From assembly GCA_015661535.1 (NCBI GenBank), contig DQVY01000122.1, positions 1-14,087 of the forward strand: a stretch of DNA of 14,087 nucleotides. Direction: 5' to 3'. Both the position numbers and the translations under genes were made by a program. Numbering within the stretch: the stretch's first letter is position 1; each line of letters opens with the position of its first letter. The notes beneath the pieces are model-generated. The model did not search any database. It was not told the DNA's origin and saw only the letters and a program-made list of their open reading frames with translations. Below, piece by piece: positions 1-6,725 of this stretch. This DNA is from Sulfurovum sp. GTDB taxonomy: Bacteria > Campylobacterota > Campylobacteria > Campylobacterales > Sulfurovaceae.

Positions 1-500
1 CAGCCAAACCATGGATCTTGGATGAAGAGAAAGGGTGGATGATCTGTGATTTTGTAGAGGGCAGGCATAAAGAAAAATTAACGAAACAAGACCTTCTTCA
101 ACTCTCCAAAGTTTTACAAAAATTACACAAAATACCCTTACGTGAAAAAGCAATCAATTTAAAAAAATTGTTTAATTCTCAAACAAAAGAGACAAAAAAA
201 GCGTTTAAAATACTTGAAAAATACAAAGTGGAAAATGTACTTTGCCACAATGACCTAAATCTCAAAAATATACTCTTCTCTGCCAATAAGCTCAAATTAA
301 TAGACTGGGAGTTTTCAACAGTCAATGACAAGTATTTTGATTTAGCCTGTATATGTGTTGAAGCTAAGTTAAACAGAGAAGAAGAAACCTGTTTTTTAGC
401 AAGATATTTTGATAGAAAGGACAGCATCAACAGAGCTAAGTTAGAAGCATATAAAACGATATATCAGGCATTATGTCTACAGTGGTTTGCTGATTTATAA
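1..500 (+). CDS. APH/choline kinase-family phosphotransferase, 5' partial
   Basis: This is the C-terminal part of a small-molecule kinase of the aminoglycoside phosphotransferase/choline kinase fold (APH, LicA and ThiK-like families), which moves the ATP gamma-phosphate to a hydroxyl on a small substrate. The reading frame is open to the left window edge (codons start at base 3 and read AKPWILDEEKGWMICDFVEG), so the gene starts outside. The TTG at 18 is probably internal. Visible landmarks are the hinge-like DFVEG, the catalytic loop HNDLNLKNIL (Brenner-type motif with catalytic Asp and metal-binding Asn) and the metal-binding LIDWEFS. About 160 residues are visible, against roughly 250-300 for a full protein. 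The substrate cannot be read from the sequence. Choline or thiamine kinase-like roles are more likely than drug resistance, but this is inference. A toxin-antitoxin module follows after 74 bp with its own promoter. Confidence 0.8.
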   Translation, partial: AKPWILDEEKGWMICDFVEGRHKEKLTKQDLLQLSKVLQKLHKIPLREKAINLKKLFNSQTKETKKAFKILEKYKVENVLCHNDLNLKNILFSANKLKLIDWEFSTVNDKYFDLACICVEAKLNREEETCFLARYFDRKDSINRAKLEAYKTIYQALCLQWFADL

Positions 501-542
501 TACTTTTCTTTGATTTAGATCATTTTTCTGAATTCTTAAATG

Positions 543-551
543 TGTTATAAT
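543..551 (+). promoter_or_regulatory. Extended -10 promoter of the toxin-antitoxin module
   Basis: TGtTATAAT is a perfect extended -10 element lying 23 nt before the GTG start at 575. No good -35 hexamer is visible, only a T-rich stretch around 520-528. The layout matches the sigma-70 promoters of Campylobacterota, which depend on the -10 region. The expected transcript start is near 558. A ribosome binding site AAGGGAA lies at 564-570, which supports the GTG start. Confidence 0.6.
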
Positions 552-574
552 TATAAAAAATATAAGGGAACCTA

Positions 575-787
575 GTGTCAAAAATAGATGCAATACTATC
601 AGATATATGTTCTCTTAGCGCTGATGAAAAGTTACAACTTATAGATAAAATACTCATTTCACTTCATCCTGTAAATAGAGGTGTAGAAACAACAAACCTG
701 AAAGAAGCAGAAGAAAGAATGGAAGCATACGATAAAGGTCTTCTTGATACTGTAGATGAAAAAGATGTTTTTTCAAAGTATGCATAG
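575..787 (+). CDS. Antitoxin, addiction-module component (Unstab_antitox family)
   Basis: This 70-residue protein resembles the TIGR02574/PF09720 addiction-module antitoxins. These neutralise a RelE/ParE-fold toxin and usually repress their own operon. The typical features are an N-terminal helix pair with SLSADEKLQLIDKILISL (the family's 'LS..E+..L...L..SL' pattern), a variable middle, and an acidic, disorder-prone C-terminal tail rich in E, D and K that would wrap the toxin. It starts with GTG behind AAGGGAA. Its TAG stop touches the ATG of the next gene with no spacer, so translation of antitoxin and toxin is probably coupled. The antitoxin-first order is standard. Family placement is by pattern recognition, without a search. 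Confidence 0.8.
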   Translation: MSKIDAILSDICSLSADEKLQLIDKILISLHPVNRGVETTNLKEAEERMEAYDKGLLDTVDEKDVFSKYA

Positions 788-1141
788 ATGACAAATACTG
801 TTAAATTTTTAGACCTGGCACAAAATGAACTGGCAGATACTTTTTATTTTGAAGATCATAAGCAAAAAGGTTTAGGAAAACTTTTTCTAGAAGAAGTACA
901 GTATACACTTGAACTTATAAAGACTTATCCGAATATCTGGACCCATGGTACCCCAAACATACAACGATGTTTACTAAAAGGCTTTCATTATAGTATTATG
1001 TATCAAATGCTTGATGATGTTGTTTTGGTGTTAGCGATTGAAAATATGTACAAAGTATCTAAATACCGTGTTCCCATGGTGTTGTCAGAGAAGAGAATGT
1101 CAAAAAGTAAACAAATCCCTATTGGTCTGTATATACGGTAA
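788..1141 (+). CDS. RelE/ParE-family toxin, divergent C-terminus
   Basis: This 117-residue protein has the RelE/ParE toxin layout: an N-terminal helical half with AQNELADTFYFEDHKQKGLGKLFLEEV, then the core strand block RCLLKGFHYSIMYQMLDDVVLVLAIEN. In the usual family the protein ends soon after a conserved HxxRxPxYW motif. The matching stretch here is NMYKVSKYR, so the usual His, Arg and Trp are missing. An extra tail of about 23 residues (VPMVLSEKR to the end) follows. Family members usually have about 95-100 residues. The tail stops 2 bp before a glmS fragment, so the original 3' end may have been replaced by flanking DNA. The toxin may be inactive or a variant. Members either cut mRNA at the ribosome (RelE-like) or poison gyrase (ParE-like), and I cannot tell which applies here. 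Confidence 0.75.
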   Translation: MTNTVKFLDLAQNELADTFYFEDHKQKGLGKLFLEEVQYTLELIKTYPNIWTHGTPNIQRCLLKGFHYSIMYQMLDDVVLVLAIENMYKVSKYRVPMVLSEKRMSKSKQIPIGLYIR

Positions 1142-1143
1142 AG

Positions 1144-1499
1144 TTATTCTACCGTTACAGACTTAGCCAAGTTCCTTGGCATATCTACATCATTCCCCAG
1201 TCTTACTGAAATTTCAAGTGCAAGCAGCTGTGTTACTACCATTGGGTTGTGATCTGGCTAAGATGGCTGCGTCACTTTCACGTACTATGGAAGAGTTGTC
1301 GACGTTACAGATACTTAGGCTTTTTAGTCCAACACGTTTAGCCATTTTAAGGGCTTCTAGGGTGTCTGCAGTTTCCCCACTCTGGCTAATGGTGATAGAG
1401 AGAGTATCATTTGTTAGCAGAGGTTCTTTGTATCTAAACTCAGATGCAATCTCTATGTCACATCGTATTTTTGAGATGCGTTCAAAGAAATTAGGCTAG
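1144..1499 (-). pseudogene. glmS: glmS remnant: second, internally deleted copy
   Basis: Read on the minus strand, this is a fragment of glucosamine-6-phosphate synthase. Bases 1269-1490 match intact glmS 3043-3264 (residues about 313-386, including the SIS motif SQSGET). Bases 1147-1242 match 2385-2480 (residues 571-601), ending in KSVTVE and a TAA at 1144-1146. By hand count there are 37 differences in 222 nt and 12 in 96 nt, about 85% identity overall, with no gaps inside these blocks. Almost all differences are at third codon positions. A piece corresponding to about residues 389-561 is missing, a further 21 bp (EFFEMMV) is lost between short ATGGT repeats, and the two halves are in different frames. 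The N-terminal 300 or so codons are absent, and an in-frame stop (TAG) lies at the 5' edge. It cannot make a functional enzyme. Confidence 0.93.
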
Positions 1500-1574
1500 T
1501 TCCCATGCTTTACGTGGGAATTATCTTGTAGCGTGAAGTGAAGTGTGCATTACCACGTACAACGTGGTAACGAG
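1500..1574. repeat. Paired 21-bp palindromes, REP-type doublet
   Basis: Two similar 21-bp palindromes have centres exactly 50 bp apart. The first (1500-1520) has arms TTCCCATG/CGTGGGAA around CTTTA, with one G-T pair. The second (1550-1570) has perfect 9-bp arms TTACCACGT/ACGTGGTAA around ACA. They share the pattern TTnCCAyG...ACGTGGnAA. The second is preceded by TGCA and followed by CGAG, a context I recall from dispersed REP-like palindromes in many bacteria (the type mobilised by RAYT/Y1 transposases). That link is from memory, not from a search. No transposase is in the window. The element fills the space between the glmS remnant (ends 1499) and the stop codon at 1575. No T-run follows either stem, so this is not a standard intrinsic terminator, although the hairpins could still stabilise or end transcripts from the operon. 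Confidence 0.6.
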
Positions 1575-2381
1575 TTAAATTAAAGATAAGTTTTTTATTA
1601 TATAAAACAAGAGAAAAATATTAAAAATTATAGAAATAAAAAAAGATATTTTGAAATTAGTTTTACTAGATTTATGTTTTAGTTTATTTTGAGCTATTAA
1701 AGCACCAGTCCACCCTCCAAATAAAGAAAATACATGTAATGTATTTTCAGATATCCTCCAGTTTCCATCTTGTGAAGATGCTTTATCTTTAGCATATAGA
1801 TAATAAGTGAATATACCTATAAGTATATAATAAGATATTGCGTAAATATTAATATTCTTGTCGTCTGGTAAGTATGTAAAAAGAACAAAATAGAATAAAG
1901 TAATAATAAGGAAGGAAAAGATACTTATGCTATTTTTTTCTTCAATAGTAGAAGTTAATTTTGCTTTATCAAATTGAATAGCATTTGTAGCACAGTCTCG
2001 TCCATTTTTATCTTTCGAAAGTGTAAAAATCAGTTTTGCACCAATAGATGGACGATTATTGAATTCACTAATATGAACAAACACTTCTTTTTTTTCTCCA
2101 ACAGGAGTAATGAATCCATAACCTTTATCATCATTCCATTTAGTGAGAATTCCTTTTTTTCGAATAATTGAACTATTATTATCAATTTCAATATTTATAG
2201 CACAAGGTTTACCATTTTTATTTGAAAGTCTGAAATGAAGTGCTTGATTCAAGGATGGACGTATTTGACGGTTTTTGAATTCATTTACATGTGCGAATAC
2301 TTCTTTTTTCTCTCCGATAGGAGTAATAAACCCATAGCCTTTATCATTATTCCATTTTGTAAGAATTCCTTTTTTTAACAT
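1575..2381 (-). CDS. Double cold-shock domain plus DUF1294 membrane protein
   Basis: This 268-residue protein has two N-terminal cold-shock (OB-fold) domains and a DUF1294 membrane region. Domain 1 covers residues 3-65 (RNP1 KGYGFI at 14-19, RNP2-like VFAHV at 28-32). Domain 2 covers 75-137 (RNP1 at 86-91, VFVHI at 100-104). The two are offset by exactly 72 residues and nearly identical at the DNA level. Membrane segments lie at about 152-170, 177-196 and 246-263, with the DUF1294 signature RISENTLHVFSLFGGWTGAL at 209-228 and an HK motif at 236-237. CSD-DUF1294 fusions are known and usually carry one cold-shock domain. The domains should bind single-stranded RNA or DNA near the membrane, but the role is unknown. 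The ATG directly follows the glmS TAG, with GGTGGAG as ribosome binding site inside the glmS end, so translation is coupled. The stop lies next to the palindromic repeat. Confidence 0.88.
   Translation of the reverse strand: MLKKGILTKWNNDKGYGFITPIGEKKEVFAHVNEFKNRQIRPSLNQALHFRLSNKNGKPCAINIEIDNNSSIIRKKGILTKWNDDKGYGFITPVGEKKEVFVHISEFNNRPSIGAKLIFTLSKDKNGRDCATNAIQFDKAKLTSTIEEKNSISIFSFLIITLFYFVLFTYLPDDKNINIYAISYYILIGIFTYYLYAKDKASSQDGNWRISENTLHVFSLFGGWTGALIAQNKLKHKSSKTNFKISFFISIIFNIFLLFYIIKNLSLI
1977..2375 (-). repeat. In-frame tandem duplication of the cold-shock domain
   Basis: Two consecutive coding units of 216 bp (residues 3-74 and 75-about 135) encode the same domain. The first 35 residues of each unit differ at only a few positions (NND/NDD, PIG/PVG, FAHV/FVHI). 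The DNA is also closely matched, including the GGAATTCT near each start. Similarity fades toward the end of each unit, where the second copy carries small changes such as KDKNGRD against NKNGKP. Confidence 0.85.
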
Positions 2382-4190
2382 CTACTCCACCGTGACACTC
2401 TTAGCTAAATTTCTCGGCATATCTACATCATTGCCAAGTCTTACTGAAATTTCAAGTGCAAGCAGCTGTGTTACCACCATCATCTCAAAAAACTCTACCA
2501 TAGGGTGAGAACTGTATTTTGTTTGTATGAAATCATCTGCAAGATCAAATGGAAGAGGGCTGATGGCTAAGATAGTGGCATCGCGTGCAGAGAGTTCTTC
2601 TACGTTGGACTTTATCTTGTCGTAGTGCATGGTATGTGGCATGAGGGCAATGGTGAAAAGTTCTGAGTCTGCTAATGCGATGGGACCATGTTTCATCTCA
2701 CCTGCTGGGTAGCCTTCTGCGTGCATGTAACTTATTTCTTTTAGTTTTAATGCACCTTCTAAGGCAAGCGGGAAGAAGATGTCACGTCCTATGAAGAAAA
2801 AACCATGTCCATGCAAGTAACGCTTACTTAGTCTGTGTAGTTTTTCGTGTAGTTCGTCGGTGACTATGAGTGCCTTAGGGGTATGGAGCATGGCAGATAT
2901 CTCAGTTTTGAGTACTTTTTTACTCACGGTGTTTCGTTGCTGTCCCATGTAAAGAGCCAACATCCAAAGTACCATACTCTGTGTAGCAAAGGCTTTGGTA
3001 CTTGCCACACCTTTTTCTATGCCTGCACGGGTAAGAATGGCAGCGTCACTCTCACGGACAATGGAAGAGTTGTCTACGTTACAAATACTAAGGCTTTTAA
3101 GTCCTGCACGTTTTGCCATTTTAAGGGCTTCAAGTGTATCGGCAGTTTCACCGCTTTGGCTGATGGTAATGAAGAGTGTATCGTCTGTCAGTAGTGGTTC
3201 TTTGTATCTAAATTCTGATGCTATCTCTATGTCACATCTTATTTTTGCTAGACGCTCAAACAAATACGCAGAGGTAAGTGCCGAGTGGTAGCTCGTACCG
3301 CAGGCACATATTTTAATGGCCTTGATACCTTTAAAAAATGTCTCATCTAATTCATCAAAAACAATGCTGTCATCCAAAACACGTCCCATCATAGTTTCAC
3401 CCATCACTCGGCTCTGTTCATAGATCTCTTTCTCCATGAAAAACCTATAGCCATCTTTTTGGGCAGAAATTTTGTCAGCAGTAAGTGCTTGTTTCGTGAA
3501 GCTTTTTTCACCTTCTGCATTAAAGAGTTTAACCACACCTTCTCTGGCATATCCATACTCACCATCTTCCAGGTAATATACTTCTGTCGCTTTACCAATG
3601 ATAGGTGTATCAGAAGAAGCAAAATAGACATCATCACTATGAAAACCTATAAGCATGGGAGACCCATTTTTAGCAAAGTAGATAGTCTCTGCATCCGCTT
3701 CTGTGATGAGCAGGGTGGCATAAGCACCTTCTAGTCTGTTGATAGTCGCTTCAAAAGAGGAAAAAACATCTTTGTTTGTTTTATGGTTTTTTTCAAAAAG
3801 GTGCACAATGGTTTCTGTGTCTGTCTGAGATAAAAAATTGACGCCTTCAGCCTGTAATTCAGCTTTTAGCTCTTGGTAATTTTCGATGATACCGTTATGG
3901 ACAACATAAGAGTAGGCACCTAGATGCGGGTGTGCATTAAGTTCTGTAGGTTTTCCATGTGTTGCCCAGCGTGTATGTCCGATACTGATGCCAAAACCTT
4001 CTGTATGGTATGACTTGGTTTTTTCACGTAAGTTTTCTAGTTTACCAATGGCTTTGAATTGGTTGAGTTTTTCACCCTCAATCACAGCAATACCAGCAGA
4101 ATCATAACCACGATATTCTAACTCTTGCAGACCATCTAAAAGAATCTCTTTTTTCTCATTTTTACCCAAGTATCCAACAATTCCGCACAT
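2382..4190 (-). CDS. glmS: Glutamine-fructose-6-phosphate aminotransferase (isomerizing)
   Basis: GlmS makes glucosamine-6-phosphate from fructose-6-phosphate and glutamine, the entry step to UDP-GlcNAc for peptidoglycan and lipopolysaccharide, in the cytoplasm. The 602 residues are close to the E. coli length of 609. The class II amidotransferase domain starts with MCGIVGYLG, so Cys2 becomes the N-terminal nucleophile. Further landmarks are GYDSAG (28-33), HNG (98-100) and QTDTE (122-126). The first SIS domain has CGTSYH (297-302) and SQSGET (344-349). The second has LKLKEISYMHAE (481-492) and KHGP (500-503), and the protein ends with the conserved AKSVTVE (596-602, active-site Lys597). It lies 1 nt after glnD and 0 nt before the CSD-DUF1294 gene, so all three form one operon. 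No glmS-type ribozyme precedes it, nor is there room for one. A broken second copy lies at 1144-1499. Confidence 0.98.
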   Translation of the reverse strand: MCGIVGYLGKNEKKEILLDGLQELEYRGYDSAGIAVIEGEKLNQFKAIGKLENLREKTKSYHTEGFGISIGHTRWATHGKPTELNAHPHLGAYSYVVHNGIIENYQELKAELQAEGVNFLSQTDTETIVHLFEKNHKTNKDVFSSFEATINRLEGAYATLLITEADAETIYFAKNGSPMLIGFHSDDVYFASSDTPIIGKATEVYYLEDGEYGYAREGVVKLFNAEGEKSFTKQALTADKISAQKDGYRFFMEKEIYEQSRVMGETMMGRVLDDSIVFDELDETFFKGIKAIKICACGTSYHSALTSAYLFERLAKIRCDIEIASEFRYKEPLLTDDTLFITISQSGETADTLEALKMAKRAGLKSLSICNVDNSSIVRESDAAILTRAGIEKGVASTKAFATQSMVLWMLALYMGQQRNTVSKKVLKTEISAMLHTPKALIVTDELHEKLHRLSKRYLHGHGFFFIGRDIFFPLALEGALKLKEISYMHAEGYPAGEMKHGPIALADSELFTIALMPHTMHYDKIKSNVEELSARDATILAISPLPFDLADDFIQTKYSSHPMVEFFEMMVVTQLLALEISVRLGNDVDMPRNLAKSVTVE

Positions 4191-4191
4191 C

Positions 4192-6663
4192 TTAGTTTTC
4201 CCCTGTAAGTTTTTCTATAATTTTGTCAACATTATGACAAAAGTTTCCATTCTTCTCGATGAGAAACATATCTCTGGCTCTATTTTTGAGTGTATGTACT
4301 TTGGCTGTGACGATGTCTATTCCCATACGGTCAAACATATCAATGATATAAGAGAGTAATCCCTTTTGGTTTTGCGTATTGATATGCATTATGGCATAGG
4401 TTTTAGAGTGTTCACAGTCTATCTCTATTTCATCTCTTTGTATGCTTACTGCCAAAGGTTTATCTTCTGTGCGTATGGTAAATGACTCACTGATGATCTC
4501 TTCTAAAAAAGTTTTTTCATCTTCATCGATCGTTTCAGAAAAATCTATTTTAAAGTATTTAAGCCCATTAAAGAGTTTACATATATCCATGTTGACGACA
4601 TCAAGGTTAGAGAGTTTTCTAAGAAGATAGCTAAGATTAATAGACTCTTTTCGTATGATTTCTATGGTTAAGTGGGTTTCGTTTGTAATGCTGGATGCAT
4701 AGGTGTCCGTTTCAAATGCTTTTTGTGTAATGGCCAATATACGTTTTGTGCTATATCGTAAAAAGATCAAATTGGAAGGGATAGAGAGTATTTTGTTCTG
4801 TTGTGTACGCGTAAATGCTTTGAACCCTTTTGTACGTTTAAGAGAGGCTATTTTTTTTGTACGTTTTGCTGCTTCATCAAGTCGTTTGGTCTGCCCTAGA
4901 ACTTCTACAGATTGTTTGTAGAGTGTACGAAGCAGTTTAGCAGAAAATGAGTTGTAGATGTCATGGCCTACACCTGACATATCGGCATAGGTTAAGATGT
5001 ATATCATATCTAAAAGCTTGGCTGTTTTGAAATGTGAGGCAAATGAGAGTATCACGGTTTCAGAGTAAAGGTCTTTTCTTTGTGCGACTTTTGACATGAG
5101 TGTATGGTGGTGTATAAGTGTCTCCCCCATGGTAATAAGCGGCTCTTTTACATCCAGTCTTTTTGCAAATATTTTAAACAAAGAAGCACCTACCGCATGA
5201 TGATCACGTTTGCGGCCTTTGCCTGCATCGTGAAGAAAAACAACCAGTTTAAGCATGAGCTTTTCATCTTTACTTAGCTGTCCCCAAAGATTTTTTATAA
5301 AGTCATCTTCAATATGTTCCAAATGATAGAGACAACGAAGCGAATGGGTATCTACTGCATATTGGTGATAGCCATCAAACTGTGGGAGATCAATCACTTT
5401 TTTTATAGGGGGAATGGTATACTTTAAGAGTTTAGCATAAGATAAAGCAACCAAGACAGCGTAAGCATTTTCACTATGAAAGAGCAGGGCAATACTTTTA
5501 TAGAGTTTTGCATCAAGGCGTTCAGGTTTTGGTATAGTGATGAGTTGTTGTAGCAGGGTTGGGTGTGCAATAAAGGGTTGTTTCGATGCTTTCACCAGGT
5601 GCATGAGCAGGGCATTATAATCTTTGGCTTGTTTTTTGGGGTAAAGGTAATGCTTTTTTGGGTTATCTTGAACATAGTCAGAGGTAAGTGTATTGAGCCA
5701 TATCATACTGTAGAGTCTGATGGTTTTTAAACTCTCTGTTACTTTAGAAGCAAAACGCATATGGTCTTTTTTACTCTTCCCGTAGCCAAGCAGTGCAGCA
5801 ATGTCAGGAATGAGGTCAAGTCTAAGTTTGTCCTCTTTTTTCTTCGCTACCAAATGCAAAGCAGAACGCACACGAAATAAAAACTCTAAGGCAATACGAA
5901 ATGTTTTATACTCTTTGTCATCAATGATATCTGAAGGAAGAGACTTGATGTTGTCTGTATTATAAAGGACTTTTCCCACCCAATACACGAGATTTGCATC
6001 TCTAAATCCCCCTGCACCATCTTTGAGGTTTGGTTCCATCGTGATAGGATATTTGCGATGTTTTTTCTCTTGCTCTTCCAGTTTTAAATTTATAAAGCCT
6101 TCTACATCATCATGTCGTATTTGTGTAATGGCATTTTGTGTCTCCATCCAAATAAAATTGGAACCTTCTATAAAACGAGACTCGATCAGTGCTGTTTTAA
6201 TGGTAATATCAGTTTTGGAAACGGCATAGAGATCGTCGATAGTATGTACCCTATGTCCGAGCTTTAAACCCGTATCCCAAAGGATATAAAGCATTTTTTC
6301 TATCATCTCTTTCAGATTATACCCAGGCACATCTTTGTAGACGATCATAAGGTCAATGTCAGAGTGCACACAGAGTTGCTCCCTTCCGTAAGAACCCAGG
6401 GCAACAAGGGCCAGAGGAATAGAGTTTTTCATAGGAAGATAATCGCCAAACATGTCTCTGCTTGCAACTTTATAGACCAGCTGTAACACTGTATCTATTT
6501 TTTTGGTATGCTTGACAAGAAAATCTTTTCCCCCGGAAATGGCAAAGGTCTCTTCCAGTGTTTCAAAATAGCGCTTTATCTCTTTTTTCAGCACTTTGGC
6601 TATCTCAAAATCTGCAGCATTTTCGAATAGCAATTCTTCTATTTGTGATTTTACTTTATCCAC
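4192..6663 (-). CDS. glnD: PII uridylyltransferase/uridylyl-removing enzyme
   Basis: GlnD senses glutamine and adds or removes UMP on PII signalling proteins, which control nitrogen assimilation. The 823 residues (E. coli 890) show the family order. A nucleotidyltransferase domain has GSYGREQLCVHSDIDLMIVY (90-109, metal ligands Asp102 and Asp104), followed by the GlnD signature EPNLKDGAGGFRD (210-222). An HD hydrolase domain has DTHSL (438-442) and FLHDAGKG (476-483). At the C-terminus there is a poorly conserved first ACT region (about 664-745) and a clear second ACT domain (about 755-820). The start is GTG at 6661-6663, chosen because AGGAG lies 7 nt upstream (6671-6675) and the next gene diverges. 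The TAA is 1 nt from the glmS ATG. No glnB lies in the window. The shared operon with glmS groups two glutamine-responsive activities. Confidence 0.94.
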   Translation of the reverse strand: MDKVKSQIEELLFENAADFEIAKVLKKEIKRYFETLEETFAISGGKDFLVKHTKKIDTVLQLVYKVASRDMFGDYLPMKNSIPLALVALGSYGREQLCVHSDIDLMIVYKDVPGYNLKEMIEKMLYILWDTGLKLGHRVHTIDDLYAVSKTDITIKTALIESRFIEGSNFIWMETQNAITQIRHDDVEGFINLKLEEQEKKHRKYPITMEPNLKDGAGGFRDANLVYWVGKVLYNTDNIKSLPSDIIDDKEYKTFRIALEFLFRVRSALHLVAKKKEDKLRLDLIPDIAALLGYGKSKKDHMRFASKVTESLKTIRLYSMIWLNTLTSDYVQDNPKKHYLYPKKQAKDYNALLMHLVKASKQPFIAHPTLLQQLITIPKPERLDAKLYKSIALLFHSENAYAVLVALSYAKLLKYTIPPIKKVIDLPQFDGYHQYAVDTHSLRCLYHLEHIEDDFIKNLWGQLSKDEKLMLKLVVFLHDAGKGRKRDHHAVGASLFKIFAKRLDVKEPLITMGETLIHHHTLMSKVAQRKDLYSETVILSFASHFKTAKLLDMIYILTYADMSGVGHDIYNSFSAKLLRTLYKQSVEVLGQTKRLDEAAKRTKKIASLKRTKGFKAFTRTQQNKILSIPSNLIFLRYSTKRILAITQKAFETDTYASSITNETHLTIEIIRKESINLSYLLRKLSNLDVVNMDICKLFNGLKYFKIDFSETIDEDEKTFLEEIISESFTIRTEDKPLAVSIQRDEIEIDCEHSKTYAIMHINTQNQKGLLSYIIDMFDRMGIDIVTAKVHTLKNRARDMFLIEKNGNFCHNVDKIIEKLTGEN

Positions 6664-6685
6664 TTAGTAACTCCTAATCTATTAG

Positions 6686-6694
6686 TGATATAAT
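6686..6694 (+). promoter_or_regulatory. Extended -10 promoter of mqnE in the glnD/mqnE gap
   Basis: TGaTATAAT is an extended -10 element with a predicted start near 6701, giving a leader of about 25 nt before the mqnE ATG at 6726. The 62-bp gap must also hold the divergent glnD promoter. On the minus strand the same AT-rich core reads TATTAT (6695-6690), so the two promoters may overlap and compete for polymerase. Confidence 0.55.
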
Positions 6695-6725
6695 ACCCAA
6701 AATAACTAACGGTGGATGTAGTATA

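Noticed and set aside
1176..1499. Plus-strand open frame of 107 codons, similar in sequence to another plus-strand frame at 2995-3291.
   Set aside because: Both are antisense readings of glmS sequence, the remnant and the intact gene respectively. Their similarity only reflects the glmS duplication.
1550..1570. Hairpin after the CSD/DUF1294 gene considered as an intrinsic terminator.
   Set aside because: The stem is perfect, but no T-run follows on the minus strand. A second similar palindrome nearby fits a repeat element better.
575..2381. A complete Tn7-like or insertion-sequence element inserted next to glmS.
   Set aside because: No transposase, no terminal inverted repeats and no target duplication are visible. 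Only the site preference for the glmS 3' end is suggestive.
4188..4200. A glmS ribozyme or other riboswitch upstream of glmS.
   Set aside because: glmS starts 1 nt after glnD, so there is no untranslated leader to hold one.
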